Source: Aphis gossypii
Taxonomy: Eukaryota > Arthropoda > Insecta > Hemiptera > Aphididae
DNA: 64,000 bases
Reading direction: 5' to 3'
Assembly (NCBI RefSeq): GCF_020184175.1
Contig: NC_065531.1
Span: 65,240,806-65,304,805 of the forward strand
A model generated the notes under the pieces. The model ran no database searches, was not told the origin of the DNA, and was given only the letters and a program-made list of their open reading frames with translations. Within the stretch, counting starts at the first letter, position 1. The number at the start of each line of letters is the position of its first letter. This document shows positions 1-12,584 of the stretch, piece after piece. Position numbers and translations under genes: made by a program.

Positions 1-539
1 TATTACATACCTCTAAGCTATTATAAGTGCAATATGTACTTACATCATATTAGTACATATTATACACAATTGCCTGGTTTTCTATATATTTTGTATTTTG
101 TGTATTAAATTATTTACATATAAGATATAAAACCATTTGGCTTTATGTTACGGCACGTGTATATATACCACATCGATGTATTACAATATATAATTGTTTA
201 GTTTAGAGCGACAATTGATGATTTTAACTATAATACACATATTCACATACTCTCAACGACCCATCGTAAAACTAGGTACATACCTACTACAAAATATATC
301 GTTTTTATATCAATTTATATCATTACATTCTCTACTCATAGTCGGTGTCTACTATACTATCGTCATGCATATTCTGTAAAAAAAAACTAACGACATTACC
401 GCGGTATATATGTAACTGGTAATATAAACGTACCTCGGAAACTCCATATATATGTATTTATATATATGTATGCGTGTGTTTATTTATTATATATTTAACG
501 TAGGTAGTGTAATACAATAATATTTAAACGGCACGGTAT

Positions 540-1150
540 TACGCGTCGATAGTCGACCGCATCTTCCGACAAGCCAACGGACGCGAATGCGAAACAGTAT
601 ATTATTAATATTATTTTAATAATAATACGATACACCTAAACCGTATGTGCGAGTTGTACCGTGACGCGAAAATAATATTAAAAATAAAATAAAATATTAT
701 GTATTATTAACGTAAACTCTGCTCTGGATAAAGACTACGGCAATTGTGCGGGGGCAAAACGGCCGAGAAAAAAAACCGCGACTCGTCGGCGACGAGTTTC
801 GCGGCGGTCGTCAACAAGTGGCAACTGGACGGTCGTGCAGGTGACGGCGGTGACTGCGGTGACGACGGTGACGACGACAGAGCGACTACGCGTCTCGGAC
901 ACCGCGGAAGACCAGCGGCGGCAGTGGTGAGATGTCGCATGGTTCCGCGACCCGGAAGACGAAACGGGAAGTAACGCGATAACGGTGCGACGGCGACTCG
1001 TGACCGGTGCGGTGTGCGTGCGCGCGGCGAAACGGCCCCCAGCTGTCTGCGGGCACAGCGCGCTGTATCCCATATTATTATTATTATTATTTTCGTATAG
1101 CGCGTGGTGGCGCGCAATGTACCTATAGGGTGATTCGTCGGACACGCTCA
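540..1150. promoter_or_regulatory. CpG-rich island, possible promoter or 5' UTR
   Basis: A sharp rise in G+C and CG dinucleotides against the AT-rich background, densest at about 770-1060. Open frames exist on both strands, but they are low-complexity (Gly-Asp or Arg-rich) and carry no recognisable domain, so I read it as noncoding. Confidence 0.3.
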
Positions 1151-1300
1151 CCCCGATTTTTTCTTTAAAATTATAAAGCAGTCGTTCAAATTCTTGTTAT
1201 TGGAATTTATATAAAAATATACGTCTTTAAGAACATATTTTCAAATATTATCGAAATTTTTTCTTACCGCGATTTAAAATGAGTGTTCCGAGGCGATACA
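1124..1300. mobile_element. Fragment of GGGTGATTC inverted-repeat family
   Basis: Starts TATAGGGTGATTC and shares the CACGCTCACCCC word and the following AAGCAGTCGTTCAAAT segment with the full copies at 49963-50429 and 60026-60794. The opposite terminal repeat is not seen. Confidence 0.45.
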
Positions 1301-2760
1301 TACAACTCTCAAACGATAACCCTAATATTTTAGTGTACAAATAATGTAGACATATTTTCTTCTTCTTCTTTTTTTTTTTTTTTTTGAAAATGTGTGTGTA
1401 GTCGTATATAATTCAAACGAGTAGTTATACATGTATAATCATCTCAATAGTTTAGATTTTAGAATACATTAAACGTATTAGCATTTTTACAAATATTATT
1501 AACGTTGATAAATTAATATTAATTACTACAATTTTAATATCGTCATAGTCCCTATATCCCTTAAAGTCGTAGATGTAAAATTTCAATTATTTTTAGTAGT
1601 CGAAGATAAATTACTTAAAAACTGTTTTTTTGAATATTGATTTTGATTCGTCAACATTTTCACACAAATTATTTCTTAAATAATTTATAGTATGCATGCG
1701 ATACAGTTTAATATTTAGTTATATTTATAATCTAAAAATCAGATTTTAAATTAATAAATTTGTAAATCAAAATGTAGGCAAATATGCTTTTCGATCATTT
1801 TTTTTTTTATATTAGCGATATAGTATTTAAACGGCCGCCTTCACCGTAAAGTTAAGTAAAGTTTTCTGGTGATTTGAAAAATTGACATAGGTACCTACTG
1901 TAGTTATAAAAAATAAAATGTTATGTATTAGTATTATTGTAGTTTGTAGTGTTCAAATGACTACTATTTATCTATTCACTTTAACGAAATAGTTCGATGA
2001 TTAGGTAACTACATTTATTATAGCTAGAATTAAAATATTTTTTTAAGAAAATGTCCATGTACTTGAGTAATGAACAGTGTACCTATATTATTATTCTTTA
2101 TAGTAAATCACGACCTATGTGAAATACTTGTTTCATGTTTTACTCCGAATGCAATAATTTGAAATCGTTATGTTAATAATAATAATAATAATAATAATAA
2201 ACCATTAGTTAAACTGTATTATTCTACATTATATTATTATTTAAAATATCAAAATTTTTAGAAAAGTAAGAAATCTTTCAAAATCATAAAAAAATATTTG
2301 TTATGTCAAAATGTAGGTTAGTTAACAGTGTGGAAATAAATTAATAACTTTGCATATCGATAATTTCAAATTGAATTCAAAATAAGTGAGGTACACATTT
2401 CATTCAAGGCATTGTTTATAAAATATAACGTTTAATTATTTTCGTACTTTCTAGTTCATAATTAATTTTCAGATACAATTTAGATATTTCTGAATTTTTA
2501 CTTAAATGTTTAAAAAATCAAATATTATTATCTCGTAAACTCTTACATTTACTATCTGTTGAATCACAAATCATTGAATTCATAAACAAAGCTTTATTGT
2601 AGATACCAATATAATGTAATAGGTAATCTGCATTATAGTTAAACATTTTACGTTGATTTCCATCCATCGCCAATAAGATATTCATTTTTTTCATTTCGCG
2701 AGTACGTCATCACCGATTTACGTAACATAATAATATATAGTGAATAGTGATTTCGTCGAA
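1301..2760. other. AT-rich intergenic DNA
   Basis: No coding frame or recognisable element beyond a T-run near 1369-1385 and the AAT microsatellite. Confidence 0.6.
2171..2200 (+). repeat. AAT trinucleotide microsatellite
   Basis: About nine perfect AAT units. Confidence 0.9.
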
Positions 2761-2939
2761 TGAAATAAATTTTTCTCTAGATTTTGGGTGATTTGGAATT
2801 CTTCGCGCGCGGTTATTCCGTATATTGAATTCACCGCACATCCGGAAACAACGACAGCAATAATAGAAGACACGAAAAACTATAGTGTACCTATAGTCGT
2901 TCTAACGGATCACCCTGTATGTTTATGGTCGTTACACTT

Positions 2940-3290
2940 TAGTGGTAGTAATAGTAGTAATAGTAGTAGTAGTAGTAGTAGTCGCGCGTAGTATCGGCAG
3001 TAGTAGTAGCGAGTGCGTGTCGCCGCCCGTAGTCGTCGGCTGACGCGGAATCCGATCGCGAACCAGCCGACTGATTTTGGCGGGCGGCGGGGGCGGCAGA
3101 TGATCGCATTTACGCCGCTAACGCGCTCTACCGGGCCCGCGAGCATCGCGATTATTTTTTACGCACGACTTCGACCGTGGTACGTCTATATAAATGTTCA
3201 TATATACATAATATTATAATATAATGCTACATACCACGATGGTCGTCGGCTGTTTCTCTTGTTATTATTATTATTATTATTATTATTGTT
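2940..3290. promoter_or_regulatory. TAG-repeat and CpG-rich island
   Basis: An imperfect (TAG)n tract at about 2943-3010 is followed by a CpG-dense stretch (3015-3150) and an (ATT)n tract (3259-3287). The short ORFs across it are repeat translations. It could be a promoter or first noncoding exon; direction is unknown. Confidence 0.3.
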
Positions 3291-4079
3291 ATATACGTGA
3301 GCCCGAAAGCCGCATATTATTATAAGAGTAGGCACGCGCATACAGGGTGCATCGGGCCCACAGCTGCAGTGCAGTATTTATAACGGTTGGAAAACGATTT
3401 TTGAATGCCATAGTAATAATTATTTGTTTGTTATGTCGTCGAGAACTTTTCATCGGCCGAGTGGACTTTTTTTTTATTTTTATTTCTCTAATCAAATCGT
3501 TGCAGACGACCTTTTATCGTAGTGAATAGATCATCTATAGATTTCTGTCTCACTACGAAATAAATCGATTAAAAACAATCGCGTGTGATATTTATAAACA
3601 AAACAGACGCGTGACCGCCTGCCAAATACGCTTGATTTCTATATATTATTCATTTCGATATAATTAATCCGATTGCGAAAAATGGTGCATAATTATAATA
3701 AAAACTTGTTGTTGGAGGTGGGGGTGTACATGAACGTCGTTGTTTTGGACATCCTGTACATGCGTATATATATTTATATATTATACACGCAGTACTCACA
3801 TTTAAGTATACATAAATATTATATATATATGATGTATATATCATATCGATCGGTCGGCGGCGTGGCAATGCGACTATGCGGCCGTGCACATTATGTGTAC
3901 GGTATAAGTACGCTTATTCGTCCGCTAAAAACGCTGCCGCCGCCGGCGAACACCTTTTGACCTCGACGCGTCGCTGCACTGTATAGATGACGAGACGCCT
4001 ATATATACATGCACGTACATAGGGCATATAGACATATTATATTCTATACATAAAAAACGAGTTAAAAAAGCTCACTCTG

Positions 4080-7000
4080 CGAGAGTGCTGAATTCCCGGA
4101 TTTTAAACGTATTTTAATACAACACAGTGAACTTTGATTCCAAATTAAAATTAAAAAATACGATTTGGCAAATTGTATATTGTTTTAGTATTTAATGGCT
4201 ATTGTGGCTTTGTTTTGAATAGAATCGCTTTAAACTCAATACATAAATTATCGAAACTATTTAAGTATTTTTGAATTAGTTACTGCCATTACTTATGTAA
4301 CTAACGGACAGACACACTGGAATTATAAAGAATTCAAAACTTATGTTTAGAAACTTAAAAACTATTGTAAGTTTTTATATTGTGTACAGACTTGGAAACT
4401 ACGGAAACATTACCCAATTGGTAGTTGGTACTATATTTTGCATAAAAAATACATACCCCTCAGAGTATTCAAAGCTTGGTTTTTCAATCCCTATAGGTTT
4501 CCATATTATGTAGGCATGAATTTCGTTTTGGATCACGAAAATCGAATAATTGTTTTGTTTAAATATACGTAGATATTTTCCATTGGTTACAGATAATAAA
4601 GCAGATATTATGTGGAATTGAAACCAGAAATATAGAACAAAATAAAAAGGAGAATATTCTATAAAACATCTATGTTTAAAAAAACGACGATCGTAGTTTT
4701 ACGATAGTAATAATATATGTACACTGTAGTACTGTAAAGTATTTTATTGAAACATAATGAACTGTATTATTTTACTATCCATAAATTTAAATTTAACGGT
4801 TGAAGTTGCAACTAAATAATAAATATAAAATATTTATCCGTCAAATGTATACAAAATAAATGCCATTAAACACAAAATATCTTATAAATGATAATAACTT
4901 ATTTTTTATTTTTTATTACACCCTAATATTATAATTTCAATAATATTCTATTTAAAATTATTATCAATGGCGAATACATAGCACATAAGAGTACAATATT
5001 ATCTAGCAGATAAAATGTATCAAACAAATCGTACTTCTTTTATGAATGCACCGGAGACTTACAAGCTATATATTATGATATCAAAATATTGTATTATTAT
5101 GCATTCACGCGTGTCTGATGTCATTCTATGTACATACCACATGAATTCAAAAAAGTGTCATAATATAGACTACACGTAGCTATTTATAATAAAAATATAT
5201 TAACCATAATACTGATTTTTGCATTGTTAAAAATTCTTATAACCATGTGACAATATTTTCTCAAGAACTGTTATTATACTCTGTGATTATTTTAACTACA
5301 CGGTTTCATAAGTTAATTTTAATTTTTATATTTTTTTATATATTCTCTTTATTATATATCAGACTCTTATACATTTTGCTCTTTTGCAAAAAAATATCTA
5401 TATAAAGTTAATGTGATTAAAATGACTTTAATGATATAAATTTTAGCCGACAATAAAAATAAAAATAAAAATTTTCTTTCGAATTACAATATGCAAAGAG
5501 AAAGAAGTGATTTTGTGAGCAAATCAGGCAAAGAGAAGTACCTATCTCCTAGTATAACTATAGATTATAAATTATTTCATAATATTTATGCTATTTAAGA
5601 TATTTTAACCAGATCTAACCTGGATTTATAATATTGTTAAGTATACAAATATATTATTTCACATTAAATCATTCTAATGATATAAAAATAAAGTCTAAAG
5701 AAGAGCCTTTATAAAAATATAGTATAATATAAAATTAATATATTGAAAAGATTAATGAATTGAACAAAGTGTAATATTGAATGCAACACGATAAATTATG
5801 CAGCATAATTAAGTAAATTACTATCTTTAAAGATTTATTGACACATTTGAAAGCTTAAGGTAGTGATTAGACTAATCAATTTAATAAATTCCAAATTACT
5901 TAATAATTTGAATTTAAAAGACAATCAAATGTTAAAAGTTGTAAAATTTACATTTATTAAATTAACTAGAAACAACGGTTGATCGTCTGATAACAAAGTT
6001 ACTAGAATTCAATGTACAATATTATAATGAACGATAATAATAAATGAGTAAATTACATTATTACATTGTTATTTATTATTAGTACCATAAGTTTCTTTGT
6101 ACCAGTCAGTATAAAGTTTTCTAAAAGCTCTTATTTTTCAGCATAAACTTGTTCAGTTGGAGTTAACATTACATAAAATTAAATATTTCATTATTTGAAT
6201 AAACTACTTTAATCTTTAGTTTAACACTATGTTAAATCAATTAAAAATTGATCTTAAAACTTGACCATTTTTTAAAAAGTCAATAAAATCAACCAAGATT
6301 ATTAGGTAGGCAAAAAAGAAAAGCAATTTTCTACAATTTATATACCTAATTAAATATTTCTATAATAATCTTTTTTTTCCATGTATAACCGGCTACACGA
6401 GGGTCGTACTGTTTGCATATTACTTGACCCCTATGCAGAAAATTTCTATAATAATCTTAATCATTAGATCTTAATTAGTAAGGTATATCAATGACTTAGT
6501 GACTAAATACTTTAAAAAAATTAAACAAATTATTCATCAATCGTTATAAATATTTTTTGAAAGGTTTAATATTGGTTAATATATATTTTTTTTACTCATA
6601 AACGATACAAAAATGTCTTATAATAACTAGTTGAATTTAAGATAGTAATTTTAAATTTGCAAGTATAAACTTAATTTTAGTGTAAAAATTAAAAAGAAAT
6701 AAGTATAAATAAGTATAATACCTTTCATTTACTTGTATTTGTACTTAAAAGTATTTGAAATGTAGGTACATAAACACAAATACAATTTAACGTTTACAAG
6801 ACTGGTATAAGGATATATTTTTTAATCTTGACCACCTCAAAGTACGAACTAGATTCACAGTTCTTCAATAAACAGTCCTAAAACATGAATATTAGAACAT
6901 TTTTTCTGCTATAAAAAGTGTCGAGAGTAGTTCGAATATACAAAAATGAAAAACACATAATATTTTTAAACTGATGTATTCATTATTCCGCTCACAAATT

Positions 7001-7200
7001 GAAAACCGATATTGTAGTGCACGTGCAATGTGCATCATGCGGAACTGCAACGAGAGAAATTATATCATTGTATAATTATATTATTTTACTTAGTATATTA
7101 CATAATAATTGGTAGTCAACATTTGATTACCAAATCCTATAAAATAACATATGAGTATATGGTCATATTATTATTACAATTATAACGTTTTCAAGGGCCG
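4080..7200. other. AT-rich intergenic DNA
   Basis: I see no gene. The only distinct structure is the small flanked insertion at 6356-6458, listed separately. Confidence 0.6.
6356..6458 (-). mobile_element. Short retrocopy with 17-bp target duplications
   Basis: Perfect 17-bp direct repeats (ATTTCTATAATAATCTT) at 6356-6372 and 6442-6458 flank a 69-bp insert. Read on the minus strand the insert ends in an A-run, as expected for target-primed retroposition of a small RNA. The sequence before the A-run can form a GGGTC/GACCC hairpin and ends ACATGG, which fits the ACA box plus three bases of an H/ACA snoRNA. The RNA identity is tentative. Confidence 0.55.
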
Positions 7201-7224
7201 TTGATAGGCTCGTCGGAATAATAA

Positions 7225-8560
7225 TCAATTATCACAGTTGGATATGCGCGGCGACGTGTTGACCCAGAGCGATGGAATTCCATCCGGCAGGGAGCGTGAC
7301 TCTACGCCGACGATGTTCAAAGTTTCCCGCGCGCGCCGGTCAGCTGTGCCACCGTCGTCGGCGAGTACCGTAAAATGTGCATTACGCATAGTAGTATAGT
7401 AACTGTTATAGTGTAAGTCTGTATGATATGTATATATGTATATACAGGGTGATGCATTTATTGAGTTACAGGGCAAAGTTAATTTCTCCATTAACTCTAG
7501 TCACAATACATTGCAAATTCGAAACTTTTTTTTCGTGCATATATAACCACTGGTAACTAATATAACCTATCACACAATTGAATAAAACAATTATCTAACA
7601 TAGAGAAAATTATTAGTGACATTTTTAAGTTATAAAATGAACGAGGGAAGTGATGATGTAGGCGAGATCGCAAATCATCTATATAATTTTATTTAATATT
7701 TTGAAACTTAGAAACTATTCGTAAAACATATTATTGGAAAATTCACAAACACACCAATTTGAAAAAAAAAAAATTGACAGTACAACATTTATGCTGTAGG
7801 TGATTGAAAATAATAAACATCGGGCAAAGGAAAAAAAAAGTTAGATAAAATCAATCGACGTTTTGTTTTTATTTTTATTTTTGTGTAAATCGAGCGCCGT
7901 GTATAATATCATTTATTCAAATGACGAGGAATAAGAACAAAAACGTTTTTAACGTCAAAACCTAGGAAAAACCGATCGAGTAAACGCCATAGCGGTATAG
8001 CGGTGTATGTATAATAACAATAACAGTAAGACCACCCTGTACAAGAGTCGTGCGGTACACCTATATAGACCACCGCGTATGTGTATTATGTGCTTTGCTT
8101 CGCAGCTGAGCCTGGTCGACGGCAAGAGAAGGTTAGTGTGGCGAGACGTAGTTGCACTTTCAGCCGGGCTGGGGAGGGTTATAGTGTTCGTGAAAGTTCA
8201 AACCGCACCGGCCGGACGCGTGCGCCGCAGACACCGTGGATTATCCGGCAGTATAGGTACCTTTCACCCGTCTATCCTTTTTTATGCCACCGTCGATGAC
8301 GAGCGGTGTTGTTTTTGTTGTGCGTGTGCTTATATACGTAACGTTCACCAACACTCGACGACTGCGTCGTGTACTTGTACACACACACACACACGCACAT
8401 ATGATGCGTACTTATACAAATGTGACTTTTCCTTTGAAGTTATCTTCCCCCTCCCCCCATCAACAAACACCCGTCTCTCCGTGAAAAAATAAAACACAAT
8501 GTGATATATAATGTGGTACCATATTATATAATTTATATGCGTGTGTATCATGCAGCGCCG
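7225..8560. promoter_or_regulatory. Two CpG-rich patches with unsupported ORFs
   Basis: CpG-rich DNA at about 7240-7375 and 8090-8330. A 51-codon plus-strand frame from ATG 7244 and a 161-codon frame 8007-8492 cross them, but neither shows a domain. The latter runs through a CA microsatellite (about 8380-8396). Undetected 5' exons remain possible. A TACAGGGTGAT repeat end lies at about 7444. Confidence 0.25.
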
Positions 8561-11500
8561 TCTGTATCATAATAACGATTAGAAAAATAATATCATACTA
8601 TCTATACTCAAAGGCTGGTCGTTAACCTATAGTTAAAAAGTCAAAACAAATTTTCTTTTAAATGTTTGACTTGACTATAGTTAAATATTATCCATTGCCA
8701 CAATTTGACTTTAAAATTTCATTAAAAAATATATATAAGATTTAAATTAAAATCGTGTTCGTACATGGATAAAAATATCTATAACTGTACAATTAAACCT
8801 GATTAACGAATTATTGTTTGTTTAATAATGTTGTACATAATGAATTCAAATCAAAATACGAAAATTAATATTCTTTGATTTAATAATACCTAGTTATAGT
8901 TTCCAAAAACAAGTAATCGCATAAACTACTACAAAAGTAGTGTGTTATAAGAATAAATAGTATACGATAAATTTTTAACAAAAAACAATTGGCTTCTTTT
9001 AATCTGAGTCAAGTATGATATTATTTCAAAATATCAACTTAGAACTTTTAAAGCGAAGTATATCGTTTAATATTTATTAACGTCGTCTTTAATTAACTAA
9101 CTTAAATTATTTAGTCGCTTACTTTTGTGTAGGTAGGTAATTCAACAAATCCATTGCCAAGTGCTGTTCTAATGACTAATAAGAGTAAATAACGTCATGT
9201 TGATTCGATATTATCGGCTATACTAGGAAATTTAGAACGTATATGTTGGTATTTGCATTTTTTTTTAATTTCAAAACTCACGTGCCTCGCCTTACCACCG
9301 AACGAATTTTTACATACCAATAACACATCTGCACAATCAACAGTTTAACAAAAGTATTTAATTATTTTTAATTTTTATATTATAAACGATTTATTTATTA
9401 CTTTTGTGCACCTAATATGTTTTTCCCGCTCTTCTGTATTATTTTTAAGATGCATAATATTATTTAGGAGTGAGTTGATTTTATTTAAATTCAATATATG
9501 GTTAAAACATTGAAATGTACTTGTCTTGATTCGGATGTGCAAAGTCCGCTTAACAATCTAACACCTTCCATATCGTGTTTTTCCATTATCCCTATCTAGT
9601 ATAGTATTGCATAACAATTTAACAAACCAAAATAGCTTTGACGTTTTTTTCGTCTTATACGAATATATCAGCACTTATGACGTTCTGAGTTTTTCATTTT
9701 AGTATTCCACAACACCATTTAAAATATTATTGTTATAGGTAAAATTTCAATACAAATATAAGTATCTATTCACTTTTTATTTTTGATATTATTATTGATA
9801 CTTAACAAACGAAAGCGCCGTGATAGATATTATAGTGATACTTATAAAATATATATATTTAAATGATATAACCATACAGGTACATCTGTCTTCTTCTATA
9901 TTATAAATTAATCCCAAAAATAAAAATGATGTTTTTTTTATTGCAGAGAACTCCCGTAAATTACTTACTCTCTACAGTTGAGAGATCGTGAAATAAATTT
10001 GTATGACTACATAATTATTATAATATGAAGTACTAAAATTTCAATCGTTGTTCCTGTTGTACACACGTTATGCAAAGATATAATCACGATGCCAATGCAG
10101 GACATATACATTATACATATACCTGCAGTTACCAACCGTACTTAAAAACAAAATATATGCCTACACGTCTTGTTTAATCGATAAAAAATGGAGCGTAGCG
10201 CCACTGTATCGTTGACTTGCGGTATTCGAATAGGATAGTTTTTTTTTTTTTTATCGCTAAATGGGATTACCTCGTGAATTTCTATATAATATAATATTGA
10301 ATTTTTTTATTTTATTTAAGACGATAGCGAATTTAAGAAATAGTTATAATCGTCAACAAAAAATATTATTTTATCATCGTAATACCATAAGTCATAACGT
10401 ATCTATATACTGTTGTGGTTTAGATCAAAAGACATTTTAATAATCTCTATACGCCTTTCTACATATTTATAGGTATTTTTTTTATAAATATATTCATGAC
10501 CACGTATTTATCAATGCGAATGAATATTGGTTTATGAATAAAATATTTAAATATATATATATAATATATATATTATACGTTATGAACTGTGGAATAAATA
10601 GATCAAAATACATTGTGTTTAGTAGAAGTGGTTGTAAACGGAAAAAAAATTGTGTCATTCAACCTTCGTGAAATCCTTGAATACGTGTTTAAAAATACAT
10701 ACTGCTTAGGTACCACTATACGGTATTGGTGTGTTTGATTTGTGGGAGTCAAGCGTGGTTTAAAAGACTCCAACGCGCATTATTGTTGATAATAAATAAA
10801 TATGATCATAAACTAAGCAAATAACGAAACTGTAAATTGTCAGATAAAAAAAAATTTCAAACATGAATATTTCACTCACAAATTATATAATACAACCTAT
10901 ATCCATATAAAGAATTTGCATGTATGCATAGGTATTATGATGATTTTTGCTAATCTAAAAAGAATTCAATAAAACGAAATAAATTATAAAATTATTAATG
11001 GCGTAAATAGGTAGCAGGTACACTATAAGACTCGTATTGGATTTATATAATATAATTACGAGATAAAAATAATACCTAATAATAAATATTATTATTACTC
11101 ATATCAATGTTCATTTTATTTTATAACAAATTAATATTTCTAAACACTTAGCGGTTTTATGCATAAAATAACTCTGTATATTTTTATTAATTTAGACCGA
11201 ATATGTACTGAATCTATTTATATAATTATTAGAATTTTAAGTACAATATTATAGAATAGAATAAATTAAAAATACATTATTAGACTAATGAACATAATAT
11301 TATAATCGTTATTTTAGTTTCTAAAAACCAATACAAAATAAATATTTAATATGTATAATCTATACACAAACACATATTATTAAATAGATAAAATTCACTT
11401 ATCTTTAGAAAATGTATCAGCTTATTTACCGATTTTTAGTATACTGTTATACAAAAAAAAAAAAATTTCAACACATTAGTTATTCAATAATATTACATTT

Positions 11501-11987
11501 CACAATGTGTTTGTTATGTGTGCTCTATTGTGAAATTTAATATAAACAAACATTATACCATTTATATTGATTCCGTAGGATTTCTGGTTTTTAGTATCTC
11601 ATAATTTATTCTTATAAAATTACATAGTGAATAAATCAAACGAAAATATATAACTAACAAACTTAAAATAAAATAATTAATTCTATTGTTAGTCAAAACA
11701 TTAAATTGTAAGTATCATATATTTTCTTCATTCTAGTTATTTTTTGAATAAGTATAGACACTTATTATTTTATTATATACTACGCATGATTAAGCACTCC
11801 AAATTGATACATTTATTATAGATATTTAACAATGTACAACATATCTAATCATATAATGACAGATCTGATGCATTTTTAAAGCATAACGTTGAGAAAACGT
11901 ATACACTCAAAATCAAAATTGTTTCTTGGAGTAAAATCAATCATTATATAAAACAATATTAATGAAGATATTATAATAATATAAATT
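8561..11987. other. AT-rich intergenic DNA
   Basis: No coding frame, RNA gene or element that I can support. TA-rich simple sequence occurs at about 10550-10575. Confidence 0.6.
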
Positions 11988-12584
11988 TTGTAGGCCATAA
12001 TATGGAAAATTAGTTTTTTTGCGAGACTAGGCTCTTTGTAATGTGATAGCACGTTTACAAACTAATTATTATTTTTCCCAACAGCCTAGCTGCTGTTTTT
12101 TAAGGCTCATTTCATAACAGCAGTTAGACCTTTTAAGAACTACAATCATTTTATGGTAATTTTTAATTATTTTATTTTATCAAAAGTAGATTATGGAAAA
12201 TTGGACACTTAAAATATAATATTTGCAAAGTTGTAGACAAAAAAAAATAATGCAGGTACCTATAATACTATAATATACTAGTTCAGTTTTCATGTTACAT
12301 ATAAAAAAACATCGTAAAACAAATATATGAGATTGCTGGAAAAAAGAATTTACTGTATGTGCTATTATATAAATAACCCTTAAAATAAAATAATTAAAAG
12401 GGTTATTCGTTATTACCATAAAATGATTGTAATTCTTAAAATACTTAATGCTGTTAGTCTGTATGCAATAAGTCTAAAAAATAGCAGGCAGTTTGGAAAA
12501 TAATAAAATGTTCACAAACGGACTACCTCATTGCAAAGAGCCTAGATTTTTAGCAAAAATACTAATTTTCCATATGGCCTACAA
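11988..12584. mobile_element. Inverted-repeat transposon (MITE), about 597 bp
   Basis: The ends are long imperfect terminal inverted repeats of about 60-75 bp. The left begins TTGTAGGCCATAATATGG and the right is its complement ending CCATATGGCCTACAA; both continue through TAGGCTCTTTG. The interior has no transposase frame, only a 79-codon ORF without features, and a GCTGCTGTT/AACAGCAG hairpin. A target duplication is not clear in the AT-rich flanks. Confidence 0.75.

Noticed and set aside
707..1151. Overlapping 136-, 138- and 76-codon ORFs
   Set aside because: Open on both strands because of CpG richness. The translations are low-complexity Arg/Ser/Pro or Gly/Asp.
2788..3146. ORFs with poly-Ser and poly-Leu
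   Set aside because: Translations of the TAG/CTA-type trinucleotide repeat rather than genes.
8106..8131. 26-bp micro-exon candidate between TTCGCAG and GTTAGT
   Set aside because: Both splice motifs look good, but there is no neighbouring exon to test phase against.
8007..8492. 161-codon plus-strand ORF
   Set aside because: It crosses a CA microsatellite, has no domain, overlaps other open frames in the same CpG-rich patch, and its composition follows the DNA bias.
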